A DNA stretch of 64,000 nucleotides. Source: Pseudomonas crudilactis (GTDB lineage Bacteria; Pseudomonadota; Gammaproteobacteria; Pseudomonadales; Pseudomonadaceae). Location of the stretch: contig NZ_WXVV01000004.1 of assembly GCF_013433315.1 (NCBI RefSeq), forward strand, positions 1 through 64,000. Direction: 5' to 3'. Made by a program: the position numbers and the translations under genes. This document shows positions 26,027-35,201 of the stretch, in pieces (within the stretch, counting starts at the first letter, position 1; each line of letters starts with the position of its first letter). The notes below the pieces were generated by a model. It had not been told where the DNA came from. It saw only the letters and a list, made by a program, of their open reading frames with translations, and searched no databases.

Positions 26027-28420
26027 TTACAGCAAGACGGTTTTGCTGTCGCTCGCAGGTTCCTCTGCAAGGATATCTTCCAGCAATTCCTGGAAGCGCT
26101 CGTAGCCGAGTTTTTGACCAGTTGCCGAAGCAACTAGCCCGACAATGGTCTTGCTGTCACCCATTAATTGAATCAAGGTTTTCTGCGCTTTGGTCGCCTC
26201 CTTGCCGCCGGGAACCAGCGAATACAGATCGAGCAAGGCATCCTTGAAATTGTCGAGCGCCGTGGCCCGGTCGCCATATCGGTAAGCTTCGGCGCCGTCC
26301 AGTACGTTCTTGGTGATCTGCACGACGGTGAGGGCCACGCCTACCGGTGGGATTACCAGACTGATCGCGCTTGCCGCCAAAACCGCAGAATCATAAGCCA
26401 GCTTGCCAATGATTTCGCTGAGACTGGTGGTTTGCGCGTCGACATCGGAAATAATTCGTTCAATGCGCTGGTTATAGCTCGAGCGCAGCGACAGCACTCG
26501 GCTGTTCAACTCAAGCACCGGAAGTTTTTCAGCGATATTGGTGAACTCGACATTGTTGATGAAAGTTCCCATGATCCGCTGATCCACATACTTCACTCGC
26601 TTATAGAAGTATTGGCCCAAGCCATTCTCCCTGATCGACTCAAAGAGCTGACTCAACGGGCGAAAATTCACACCGTCGGGGGCGTTTGGCGTGTAGAGAA
26701 TCTCATTGATCTTGCCATTATTTATCAGCCTGAAAACATACACCCCTTCAACCAGGCACCTCTTCACATGAAAATTGAATACTGCACTGTACGTGACATT
26801 TGAAACTGCCTCACCGTAAGGGGGAAAAGATGAAGAAGTCGGCTTATTAAAGCCCTCAACCAGCGCAAATAGTTGTCCACTCACGTCATGGGAAATCTCA
26901 CCAGAGAAATAACTGGACTGCACTGCACGGTACATTTCCGCATATTGAATCTTAAAATGAGCTTCTCGCTTGAGCTGATAATCTGGATGCTGCAGATTCA
27001 AGTATTCAGCCCGCAACATTGCAATGTATTTTTCTCCCGGGCGCAAAGTCCTTGACCAACTCGACACCTGACGTATGTCCAAATTACGCAATTGTGGATG
27101 CTTGACGCCCACAGACAACCGAGGGTAGGCACCAATAACACTGCCACCACGCTCTTGAACATAAAAAGGCGTTTCCTTAATGATAAGCTGTGTGAGAGTA
27201 ACTTTCTCCTTCTCACTTAACTCAATAAAAATCTCGTCCGGATTTACCTTTACGTTTTCCCCAAAGGTTTTCAATAGTTCTTCAATACGTTGTTTTATCA
27301 GGTCGTAACAGAATCGCTCATAGGTAATGACACCCGCTTCGCGCGTTCCGAGGGTGTAGAGCGCCTTCAGGTCGGTACTCAACCGAGCGAAAACCTGACG
27401 TGCCTCCCCGGCTGCATTTCGATAGGCCGCCGGATGCACGAGATCTTCCTGGGCCTCATCCCATGCGATCTGATGAAACACCGGCTCGGCGAGAATCCCT
27501 TCAGGCGCGTTTGACCATTCGGTAAACGTTGCGCCTTTCCAGGCGCTGGGGAGTTGCCTGAGCGCTGCCATATACTTTGCCAACACCGCCCTCTGTGCAG
27601 GATGCGCCTGCGAGGACAGGTAGGCCAGCCCCTGATCAGTACGCCCCCAACCGGCCACCTGGAACTCAAGTTCGCGTATATTGGGAAATTCATACCAGTC
27701 GCGTCCCCCTGGCGATCCCGGCGCGAACAAGACACAGCTTCCAAATGGATTGGCCTTCTCCCGGAAGACCATCAGATCCCGGAAATTGACGCGATACCCC
27801 GTCATCACGAAGGCAGACGCTGAAATATTTTGATCTGTGCGCATAAAGCGCTCGACCATCGCCACACTTGGTTGCTTGATATGTCCCTGCAAGGTTGCCG
27901 CAAACATGCTGTAAGTGATGCGCGCGCCCAGCACTTCGATCAAGGCGATTTGCAGGTCGTAGCCATTAACAGCTTTACGCCGTACATTCCGAAAGTCAGA
28001 GCGAATATCACTGTTAGAGAGCCAGTTTTCCACATGCGCAGAAGTCAACCCTGCCGGCACCGGGCCTTCGAAAGTCATATCGTAACGATTGTCACGATCA
28101 TGCAGACCAAACAGAGCAAGTTCCACGAGCGTGCGTTTGTCTTCTTGAACAAGTTCACGCTGGGCAACTTTGATTGTATAGCGGCACGTCACCTTCACTT
28201 GCTCAGGCTCGATCGAGACACCCCGCGCACTATTGGCCCACTCTTTAATCCGGAAAGACGCATAGGCTTTTAAAGATGCCGCCTTACCGAGCAAGCGATC
28301 ACGCTGGCTCTCCAGTTCAATCAGTTGTTGCATTAAATCATCGTGCCGCTTCAGCTCTTGCTGGCTGACGCGCGACAACCATACCGGCCGAATAACTGCA
28401 GACTTAATTAAATCACTCAT
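26027..28420 (-). CDS. Large toxin-like protein (dermonecrotic-toxin/DUF6543-like architecture)
   Basis: A 797-aa protein I cannot match to a characterised enzyme. Its layout resembles the Pseudomonas DUF6543 / dermonecrotic-toxin-like proteins. An N-terminal coiled segment (QQELKRHDDLMQQLIELESQRDRL) is followed by a long alpha/beta region with KVNPDEIFIELSEKEKVTLTQLI. The repeat-like ending VYVFRLINNGKINEILYTPNAPDGVNFRPL is at about 560-590, and one hydrophobic stretch (AVLAASAISLVIPPVGVALTVVQI, about 675-700) could cross a membrane. Unlike long family members it stops about 100 residues after that stretch, so no separate C-terminal effector domain is visible. AT-richer than its neighbours, with AAAGGAACTGAAT as ribosome site. 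Probably acquired. No secretion signal is seen. Confidence 0.5.
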   Translation of the reverse strand: MSDLIKSAVIRPVWLSRVSQQELKRHDDLMQQLIELESQRDRLLGKAASLKAYASFRIKEWANSARGVSIEPEQVKVTCRYTIKVAQRELVQEDKRTLVELALFGLHDRDNRYDMTFEGPVPAGLTSAHVENWLSNSDIRSDFRNVRRKAVNGYDLQIALIEVLGARITYSMFAATLQGHIKQPSVAMVERFMRTDQNISASAFVMTGYRVNFRDLMVFREKANPFGSCVLFAPGSPGGRDWYEFPNIRELEFQVAGWGRTDQGLAYLSSQAHPAQRAVLAKYMAALRQLPSAWKGATFTEWSNAPEGILAEPVFHQIAWDEAQEDLVHPAAYRNAAGEARQVFARLSTDLKALYTLGTREAGVITYERFCYDLIKQRIEELLKTFGENVKVNPDEIFIELSEKEKVTLTQLIIKETPFYVQERGGSVIGAYPRLSVGVKHPQLRNLDIRQVSSWSRTLRPGEKYIAMLRAEYLNLQHPDYQLKREAHFKIQYAEMYRAVQSSYFSGEISHDVSGQLFALVEGFNKPTSSSFPPYGEAVSNVTYSAVFNFHVKRCLVEGVYVFRLINNGKINEILYTPNAPDGVNFRPLSQLFESIRENGLGQYFYKRVKYVDQRIMGTFINNVEFTNIAEKLPVLELNSRVLSLRSSYNQRIERIISDVDAQTTSLSEIIGKLAYDSAVLAASAISLVIPPVGVALTVVQITKNVLDGAEAYRYGDRATALDNFKDALLDLYSLVPGGKEATKAQKTLIQLMGDSKTIVGLVASATGQKLGYERFQELLEDILAEEPASDSKTVLL

Positions 28421-28601
28421 ATTCAGTTCCTTTGTTTTCCCGCACTAAAAAAATGACATCAGGTCACTTTTCGAATGCAACAAAGTTATCGAACACGCAC
28501 CATCATTAAAACCAGAGAGACGTTACCTTAGATTTTAAAAAGTCATAAAACATCTCCGAAAAAAATCCGGACAGATAAGTACCACTCCATCTGTAACCAA
28601 C

Positions 28602-31157
28602 TCAATGCAGATCCAGCCCCAACAATTTCGCACTCGCAACCGCTTGCGTCCGACGTTTTACACCCAACTTCCCATGTATCCGTCTCGCATGAGTTTTTAC
28701 CGTATGCAAAGAGATATACAGTTGATCGGCAATTTGTTGATTGGAATATCCTTTGGCAATCAGGCACAACACTTCTAACTCTCGCTGACTGAGCAAAGCG
28801 CTATGAGTCAATGTCTCGGCACCGGGTGCTTCAACAACTTTTCCCAGCAAACCCAACAGGCTCGGCTGACGCAACTTCAGTTCATGCAGTGACTGATGCA
28901 GCCCATGCTGGCTGACCCGTTCAAGCCCCTGTCGCAAGTGCTGGCGCGCGCCAGCATGATCACCCAGCGAAAAGGCGGCTTCTGCCAACGCCAGACGCAC
29001 ATCGGTTTCCAGCGAGATCATTTTGCATCGTTGCGCCGTTTCAAGCAGGCGCCCAAGGTCGACCATCGGGTCGCAAGCCGTACCTGAACCCACCTGGGCA
29101 AGGACCAACAGGTATTCAACCCGCGGAATCAGCTCAAGTGTCGCCGGCGGTGCCTGTAATGCCGCAGAGCCTTGATAATGCCGTAGCAATCGCGTCATTG
29201 CCTCGCATGCCAGTTCGGCACGTCCTTGCTGCAACCAGAACAGGCTGCTGACCTGTAACACCACTCCCCGATAAACCGTGTCTGGAATCTGCCGTTGCTG
29301 CATCAGTCGCTCGGCATCACGCAACCATACGAACGCAGCGTCGTAATCGGTCTGGTTGGCGGCCAGTTGCGCCATTCCCAGGTAGCCGTAAAGAACACGC
29401 TTGTCACCGTTACGTTTGCAATCCTCCAGTCCGGATTTGAAGAACGCTGCTGCCGATGCCTCCTGACCCTGACTCAACGCGAGACGCCCTCGACGTAACG
29501 CTACCCTGCCCTTGAGCGGCGTCAGCCGATTCGGTTGTCGGGCGAGCAAATCATCAACACCGGCCAAAAGGCTTTCGGCGCGAGACGCCGCGCCGCGTTG
29601 TTCAAGTAATTGCGCATGATCAAGCTCAAGCAGCGCTTCGAAAACCAGCGAACCGTGCGCCCGAGCCAGGCACAAGCCTTGTCGGTTGAGTGCATGGGCC
29701 ACGTCGAGTTGCCCTCGCAAGAGCGCTTGCTGCGTCAACCCGGACAGACACATCACCCGCGCGATCCAATTGTCGCAATCAAGAGCCTCCAATGCCTGCG
29801 AGAAGTGTCCATGGGCGCAATCCATCCGCCCTTCCAGATGACCTGACCAGCCACTCAGCGTTTGCCAGCGGGCGATCAATTGCTGCTCAAGCGCCGCCGA
29901 GGGCTGCGGCATGAAATGTGAGAGGTGGGCGATGCACCGCGCCGCCTGCTCGAAACGACCGGCAAACAGCAACGCAGCGGTGATCAGCCCGACCAATTGA
30001 GGGGTGCCCATCGTCAGTTCTTCACCCTTGCACTCATGCAGCTGCAACAGCAGCGCTACCGTCTGCTCCTCGAACAGGTGCTCGAAATTGAAGTGTTGTA
30101 AAAGGCTGACCGCCGTTTCGAACTCCTCGGCAAGCAAGGCTTGTTCAAACGCTGAACGCCAGTCCTGCCTGACCGCAAACCACTGGCACGCCCGGCGATG
30201 CCACGAGCGGGCGGCAGGCCAGTGTTCGTCCTGCATCACCCGTGATAGGGGTGGGAAAACCTGTAACCAGTCGGCGGAGTCCTGCCAAGGTTCGATAAAA
30301 CATCCAAGAACTTGCAGTAACCGCAGGCTCTGCGCCCCCTCCCCGACACCGAACAAGTGCTCACACAGCTCAGCATTGAAGCGCGGCAGATTCGCCAGCA
30401 CCCGCCAGACTTCTGCCAACTCCGGCGTCAGACCGCTGAACAGTTCGTGCTGCAGATAATCAAGCAACGTATCAACCCGTTGCTGCGACTGGATACTGTG
30501 CGACCAGTCGCACTTTTGCAGCAACGCCATACGCACGCCGGCGCACCAGCCACCGGTGCGATGAACGATCCGCCCAGCCACACTGGCCACCTGCTCGGCT
30601 GACAAATGTTTCAACGCCTGGGCAATCTCGTCTTGGGTCAGCGCCAGCGTCGCGCTCTCGCATTCATACAATTCGTCGTCCAGCAGCAACCGTGGCCAAT
30701 TGCATTGTGGGCGTCGACGCGTACCGATCCACCAGACCAACGCAGGGCTGCTGAGGGCCAGCAAGCGGTCCAGCAGCGCATCGAGTGCCGGGGCGGGTAG
30801 CCGACAGTAATCATCGATAAACAGCCAGGTGGGTGTCGACCAGCAGGCCAAAGCAGCAATCAACTGTGCCTCATCCATTTCTGCCAACCCCAACGCATGA
30901 CCAAGCCGCCGACAGAGTTCCTCGCTGCTCAAAGACGCGCCCATCAATGGCAGCCAGTGCAGCAGACAATGCGCCGGCGCCTGTGCCAGGCACTCAACGA
31001 GCAACGCACTTTTGCCACTGCCGGCCGGCGCACAGATCAGCCTGATCCGTGCGACCGATGTCAGCAGAGGGTCACTCAATCGAGGGCGAGGTTGATGATG
31101 GGAAGAAAGTCTGGGCAAGAATCCGGGGCGATCCAGACAGGCAGTCATGGCGGTCAT
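28602..31157 (-). CDS. MalT-like LuxR-family ATP-dependent transcriptional activator
   Basis: An 851-aa STAND-type regulator. The Walker A motif APAGSGKSALL (about 42-52) and a Walker B-like TWLFIDDYCRL are followed by an alpha-helical TPR-like sensor region. A C-terminal LuxR HTH lies at about 785-845 (LSQRELEVLCLIAKGYSNQQIADQLYISLHTVKTHARRIHGKLGV). It is separated by 138 bp from the DUF1329/DUF1302 genes on the same strand and probably controls them. Effector unknown. An alternative start lies three codons downstream. Confidence 0.88.
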   Translation of the reverse strand: MTAMTACLDRPGFLPRLSSHHQPRPRLSDPLLTSVARIRLICAPAGSGKSALLVECLAQAPAHCLLHWLPLMGASLSSEELCRRLGHALGLAEMDEAQLIAALACWSTPTWLFIDDYCRLPAPALDALLDRLLALSSPALVWWIGTRRRPQCNWPRLLLDDELYECESATLALTQDEIAQALKHLSAEQVASVAGRIVHRTGGWCAGVRMALLQKCDWSHSIQSQQRVDTLLDYLQHELFSGLTPELAEVWRVLANLPRFNAELCEHLFGVGEGAQSLRLLQVLGCFIEPWQDSADWLQVFPPLSRVMQDEHWPAARSWHRRACQWFAVRQDWRSAFEQALLAEEFETAVSLLQHFNFEHLFEEQTVALLLQLHECKGEELTMGTPQLVGLITAALLFAGRFEQAARCIAHLSHFMPQPSAALEQQLIARWQTLSGWSGHLEGRMDCAHGHFSQALEALDCDNWIARVMCLSGLTQQALLRGQLDVAHALNRQGLCLARAHGSLVFEALLELDHAQLLEQRGAASRAESLLAGVDDLLARQPNRLTPLKGRVALRRGRLALSQGQEASAAAFFKSGLEDCKRNGDKRVLYGYLGMAQLAANQTDYDAAFVWLRDAERLMQQRQIPDTVYRGVVLQVSSLFWLQQGRAELACEAMTRLLRHYQGSAALQAPPATLELIPRVEYLLVLAQVGSGTACDPMVDLGRLLETAQRCKMISLETDVRLALAEAAFSLGDHAGARQHLRQGLERVSQHGLHQSLHELKLRQPSLLGLLGKVVEAPGAETLTHSALLSQRELEVLCLIAKGYSNQQIADQLYISLHTVKTHARRIHGKLGVKRRTQAVASAKLLGLDLH

Positions 31158-31244
31158 CGGGTGAGCCTTTTTATCGTTGTGCCTTCACCCTAGCCCTCTC
31201 CTCTGTACTTGTTGACGAGTATTCAGCGCGCTGATTGGCAGCCA

Positions 31245-31273
31245 TAAAAAAGGCGACCGAGCGGTCGCCTTTT
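31245..31273 (-). terminator. Intrinsic terminator of the DUF1302-DUF1329 operon
   Basis: Stem AGGCGACCG/CGGTCGCCT (31251-31259 with 31262-31270) with six As on its left, read as Ts on the minus strand. It lies 22 bp after the DUF1329 stop. Confidence 0.88.
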
Positions 31274-31295
31274 GTCCACTGATGTATCAGAACCG

Positions 31296-32672
31296 TTACC
31301 GCACACCCTCTGCACGCAAGGCTGCTGGCGTGTAGTCGGCAGCCTTGGCTTCAAAGCCGAATTCGTAACTGTGCTTCTCTTCGTTCTTCATCCCCAAGGC
31401 AATGTAGCGGCCGGCAATGATGTCGTAGAGCGCTTCGAGTGTGTATGCCTGTGCCTGATGCTCGTAGTGATATTCAGAGTGGCCTTCGGCTACGCGCCAG
31501 AGTTGACCGCGACCGTCGTAGTGGTCAGCCAGTGCAACCTGCCAACTGTCCTCGTCGATATACATGTGGCGTTTGGCGTAGATATGCCGCTCATTCGGTT
31601 TGACGGTGCCGATCACTTCCCAGACCCGGTGTAACTCATAGCGCGTCAGGTCCTGATTGATGTGCCCGGCCTTGACGATGTCGTCGTACTTGAGCTTCGG
31701 CGAATCGAGTTTGTAGCTGTTGTACGGGATGTACATTTCCTTCTTGCCGACCAGTTTCCAGTCGTATCGATCCGGTGCGCCGGAGAACATGTCGAAGTTA
31801 TCCGAGGTACGCAGGCCATCGGCGGCGGTGCCCGGACCGTCATAGGCTACTTGCGGCGCACGACGCACGCGGCGCTGACCGGCGTTGTAGATCCACGCCA
31901 GGCGCGGTTCCTTCACCTGATCGAGGGTCTCGTGTACCAGCAATACGTTACCGGCCAGACGCGCTGGCGCAGTCACCGACTGCTTGAAGAAGGTCAGCAC
32001 GTTGGCGGCTTTTTCCGGGTCGATATCCTTGATCAGTTGCGGCACGGCGATCTCTTCTTCGAAGCGGATCGGCGTGTAGCTGCCGTTGGTCTGCGGGGTC
32101 ACCTGGGTGATGATGCGTTTGACGTTGCCGCCGTGATAACGGGTGATGTGGTTCCACAACACCTCGACGCCGTTCTTCGGAATCGGGAAGGCGTAATAGC
32201 GATTGCCGGTGAAATTGGCCAGGCCATTACCGTCGTTGATCGTGGTGACATTGAGCGCGCTGCGCTTGGCCGATTCGTAGATTTCCGCCGGTGCGGCCAC
32301 CGTACGGTGGGTCGGGTAAACCGGGATCTTGTAAGTTTCCGGGTAACGTTTGAACATCGCCACCTGGCCGTCGGAGAGCTTGTCCTTGTACTTGTCGACG
32401 TTGGCCGCGGTGATGGTGAACAACGGTTTTTCATTGGCGAACGGGTCAGCGAGAAAGCCTTTGCTGTCCACCGCGGCGGCATTTTTCGGGATGCCGCCGG
32501 TCCATGCCGGGATAGAGCCATCGGCGTTACCGGCTTTCTCGGCACCCAGCGGGGTCAGGCTGGTGCCGAGTTTGTTGGCCTCTTCCGGCGACACCGCCGC
32601 CATTACATTGGCCGCCAGCAGACTCAGGGCCAGCACGCCACATTGCAGAATTTTTTTGCGCATTGCAGTCAT
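31296..32672 (-). CDS. DUF1329 periplasmic/outer-membrane-associated protein
   Basis: A 458-aa LolB-like beta-sandwich protein of the DUF1329 family. It has a signal peptide (KKILQCGVLALSLLAANVMAAVS), then EEANKLGTSLTPLGAEKAGNADGSIPAWTGG, a highly conserved family start, and WEVIGTVKPNERHIYAKRHMYIDEDSW near the C-terminus. The family travels with DUF1302 channel proteins and is thought to move hydrophobic compounds across the envelope. It sits 14 bp after the DUF1302 gene. An alternative start is the Met at 32663. Confidence 0.88.
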   Translation of the reverse strand: MTAMRKKILQCGVLALSLLAANVMAAVSPEEANKLGTSLTPLGAEKAGNADGSIPAWTGGIPKNAAAVDSKGFLADPFANEKPLFTITAANVDKYKDKLSDGQVAMFKRYPETYKIPVYPTHRTVAAPAEIYESAKRSALNVTTINDGNGLANFTGNRYYAFPIPKNGVEVLWNHITRYHGGNVKRIITQVTPQTNGSYTPIRFEEEIAVPQLIKDIDPEKAANVLTFFKQSVTAPARLAGNVLLVHETLDQVKEPRLAWIYNAGQRRVRRAPQVAYDGPGTAADGLRTSDNFDMFSGAPDRYDWKLVGKKEMYIPYNSYKLDSPKLKYDDIVKAGHINQDLTRYELHRVWEVIGTVKPNERHIYAKRHMYIDEDSWQVALADHYDGRGQLWRVAEGHSEYHYEHQAQAYTLEALYDIIAGRYIALGMKNEEKHSYEFGFEAKAADYTPAALRAEGVR

Positions 32673-32686
32673 CCTTCTCGGGCAGA

Positions 32687-34480
32687 TCAGAAGTTCACGC
32701 CGAAGCTCAGGGCCACGAAGTCACGGTCTTCGAGGACGTTGTAGTCACCACCGAAAAAGTCGGTGTAACTGAGGCTCGCGGTGTAGGTGTTGCGGTAGTC
32801 GGCATCGACGCCGACGCTGATTGCTTTCGCGCCTTCGTTGAACAGGCCGTTGGGGCCGTAACCGGCGACGTCATGCGACCACGACAGGTTGGGTTTGAGG
32901 TTGATCCCGCCGATCACGTTGGCGTAATCGAGGATCGCCCGGGCGCGGTAGCCCCACGAGGTCGAGGTGACGAAACCATCAGTGTCGCCGCCGAAACCGG
33001 ACTGCCCGTAAACCGAATCGCGGCCATAACGCAGCTTGTCGCGCGACTCCAGGCCGCCGACCCGCACCACTGCGGCTTCACCGACCAGGGTCAAACGTTG
33101 AGCACCCCAGACCTGATCGAAAAAGTGCGTGAGCGTGCTCTGGATTTGCGTGACTTCTTTGCGCCGATAGCCCTTGTTGTCCGCTCCCGGTGACGTCGAG
33201 AGTGGCGACGCCGTGCCGCCCGCAATCGGGTTGAGCAACGCCAGTGTCAGGTCGTTGGTGTTGACCTGCACCGGGGCATTCGGCCGGTAGCTGATCTCGC
33301 CGGTCCATGCGGTGCCGGTCGGTAATGTGGTGGAGAAACTCGCGCCGTACAGGCGAATGTCTTCCGGATACTCAAGGTAGTACTGGCCGCGCCCGAGCAT
33401 CACGCTCTGCGCCAGACCGGAACCGCTGCCGGGGGCGAGGCCATTGGCGATACCGACCATGCCCGGCAATGCTGCCAACGTCGAAAGACCGGCTGTGGTA
33501 GTGCCTACCGTCGGCGTGCGGCTGTGGTAGTTCATGAAGTAGAGACCGTACTCAGTGTCATCACCGAGCCAGCGCAACGCCGTCCCCCACTGCCCGGAAT
33601 CCCGCGCATCGCGGTCGCCGCTACGCGGGATCACCACGCCTTCGCGAGTCACCTGAATGCCTTGGCCAAAAGCCTGGGTCAGCGGCACAAACGGTGCAAT
33701 TGCCGGGTTGCCGACGGTGTAGCCGTTGTTGCAACCGTCCGCCGCCACATCGACACCGAAGAAGGTGCCGCAGTTGTCGAGAACAGTCTGATCCCATTCC
33801 AGTTGATAGAAACCTTCGACGGTCAATTGATCGGTCAGGCCTTGCGAGCCAAACAGCATGTTGACCGGAATCAGACCTTCCTTGATCTCCGCTCCGGGGC
33901 GACGAAACGCTGAAACGTCGATCGGGTTGATGCTGTTGATCGAGTTACCGATGAAGGTACTTTCGCCCCAGCTCACCACTTGCTTGCCGGCGCGCACCGT
34001 GCCAGGCAGATCGGCGATGGAATAGTTGTGATAGACGAACGCATCGAGAATCTGCGCGCCGGACGATTTGGCGCCTTCCTTGCGGCCCTTGTCGCTGATT
34101 TGCTTGAACTCGCGGTCTTCATCCTTGAGTTCGAAGTCGTACCAGTATTTGCCGCGCACAAACACGCCGGTATCGCCGTACTTCAGTTCGAGGTCGTGAA
34201 TGCCTTTGACGATTTTCGAGAAGGTCTCGCCCTTCTTGAAGTTCAGGCGCCCGTCATCACCGGTCGAGGATTGCCCGGTACCACCGTTGACCGTACCGAC
34301 CAGCGATCTGTCGGCATCACGCATGCCCCAACTCGCGCCGACCGACAGCGACGAGTCGAAGGTGCCTTCAATCTCGCCAATGTTGAACGCGACCGCTTGC
34401 GCCTGGGCGCAGCAACCCAAAGCCACCGCGGCTGCCAGCGCCTGCGGTGTGAAGATGGCGCGCATTGTTGTTTTTGTCAT
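32687..34480 (-). CDS. DUF1302 outer-membrane protein
   Basis: A 597-aa predicted beta-barrel. A signal peptide (IFTPQALAAAVALGCCAQAQAVAF) is followed by IGEIEGTFDSSLSVGASWGMRDADRSLVG, the family N-terminal motif, and a C-terminal DFVALSFGVNF with terminal Phe. Start ATG 34480 is preceded by GGGGAAGACGC; the longer upstream frame has no signal peptide. First gene of a DUF1302-DUF1329 unit. The pair is presumed to export or import lipid-like or steroid-like molecules; substrate unknown. Confidence 0.85.
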   Translation of the reverse strand: MTKTTMRAIFTPQALAAAVALGCCAQAQAVAFNIGEIEGTFDSSLSVGASWGMRDADRSLVGTVNGGTGQSSTGDDGRLNFKKGETFSKIVKGIHDLELKYGDTGVFVRGKYWYDFELKDEDREFKQISDKGRKEGAKSSGAQILDAFVYHNYSIADLPGTVRAGKQVVSWGESTFIGNSINSINPIDVSAFRRPGAEIKEGLIPVNMLFGSQGLTDQLTVEGFYQLEWDQTVLDNCGTFFGVDVAADGCNNGYTVGNPAIAPFVPLTQAFGQGIQVTREGVVIPRSGDRDARDSGQWGTALRWLGDDTEYGLYFMNYHSRTPTVGTTTAGLSTLAALPGMVGIANGLAPGSGSGLAQSVMLGRGQYYLEYPEDIRLYGASFSTTLPTGTAWTGEISYRPNAPVQVNTNDLTLALLNPIAGGTASPLSTSPGADNKGYRRKEVTQIQSTLTHFFDQVWGAQRLTLVGEAAVVRVGGLESRDKLRYGRDSVYGQSGFGGDTDGFVTSTSWGYRARAILDYANVIGGINLKPNLSWSHDVAGYGPNGLFNEGAKAISVGVDADYRNTYTASLSYTDFFGGDYNVLEDRDFVALSFGVNF

Positions 34481-34645
34481 GCGTCTTCCCCGGTGAGTGA
34501 CAGAAGGCCCCACCCTACTGCCGGGCAACCGCGTCGATAAGCGCACCAAGGAGGTATTCGTGTTGTCGCTCGAAAGGATGAATGGCCTTGCGCGGCGGGA
34601 CTTTGCGCCGTTCATGGATCGGCTGGATGGCGGATCATCAGTCCA

Positions 34646-34693
34646 GTGCATGGTGCACATCGGATCACGGGACTGTTGCATGCCCCGCAACAG
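34646..34693. promoter_or_regulatory. Two palindromes upstream of the DUF1302-DUF1329 operon
   Basis: GTGCA-TGG-TGCAC (34646-34658) and CTGTTGC-N7-GCAACAG (34673-34693) lie 166-213 bp upstream of the DUF1302 start. Either could bind a regulator such as the nearby MalT-like protein. Apart from these and a hairpin at 34783-34806, I see no gene between 34481 and 34856. Confidence 0.4.
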
Positions 34694-34856
34694 TGCATGT
34701 CCGGAATCGGTATTTTTCCTACGCGCTCAAGACCTTATTCTGAACGCGCTTTCACGGGACACGCCGCAAAGCAACAAGCACTGGCCTTTGAGCGACTCAG
34801 GCCATTGCTGACAGATTTCAGGTGAATCGAAGTTTTCGGTTTATCGCCCCGGTGTT

Positions 34857-34927
34857 CACTGACGTTGATTTGTAGCTCCTTGATCCAACGTCTTACCTTG
34901 GCCGCTGCGTTTGCAGCGGCCTTTTTT
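34857..34927 (+). repeat. 71-bp direct repeat A with intrinsic terminator (left end of bacteriocin module 1)
   Basis: Matches repeat B (37930-38000) with three mismatches in 71 bp. It contains GGCCGCTGC-GTTT-GCAGCGGCC (34900-34921) followed by six Ts, a strong plus-strand terminator, yet no plus-strand gene precedes copy A. It may be the 3' end of a small RNA or a terminator carried as part of the module. Confidence 0.9.
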
Positions 34928-35201
34928 ATGCCTGTTGAAAAGTCATCCCTACAACCTGCAAACACTTTCCGAGAACAACGTAGGAACTTTCCTGCGGCGC
35001 AGAAGAATTCTCCTTGCTTTGTTATTAGCCTGCGAAAAACCTCTCGAAACAACGCCCTGTTACTTACGGGCTTCTCAGATTTTGTAACCGCAAGTCTGAT
35101 GTAACTTGAAACACCTCAACCCCTCGCTGGTGACACGGACGTCACTATCGGCCGCGCTGACTTGCCAGCGAGTTATCACGCACATTCAAAAGGACATGAA
35201 T
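34928..35201 (+). promoter_or_regulatory. Leader/promoter region of bacteriocin module 1, shared with module 2
   Basis: Two landmarks recur at the same distances in module 2. GTAGGAACTTTCCTGC (34980) starts 53 nt after the terminator T-run, and GTAGGAAATCTCC (38053) lies at the same 53 nt in module 2. CTGATGTA follows 116 and 115 nt further on (35096 and 38168). The first is an imperfect palindrome and a candidate operator. The shared spacing shows that the two leaders are homologous. A good ribosome site AAAAGGA (35188-35194) ends the region. Confidence 0.55.
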
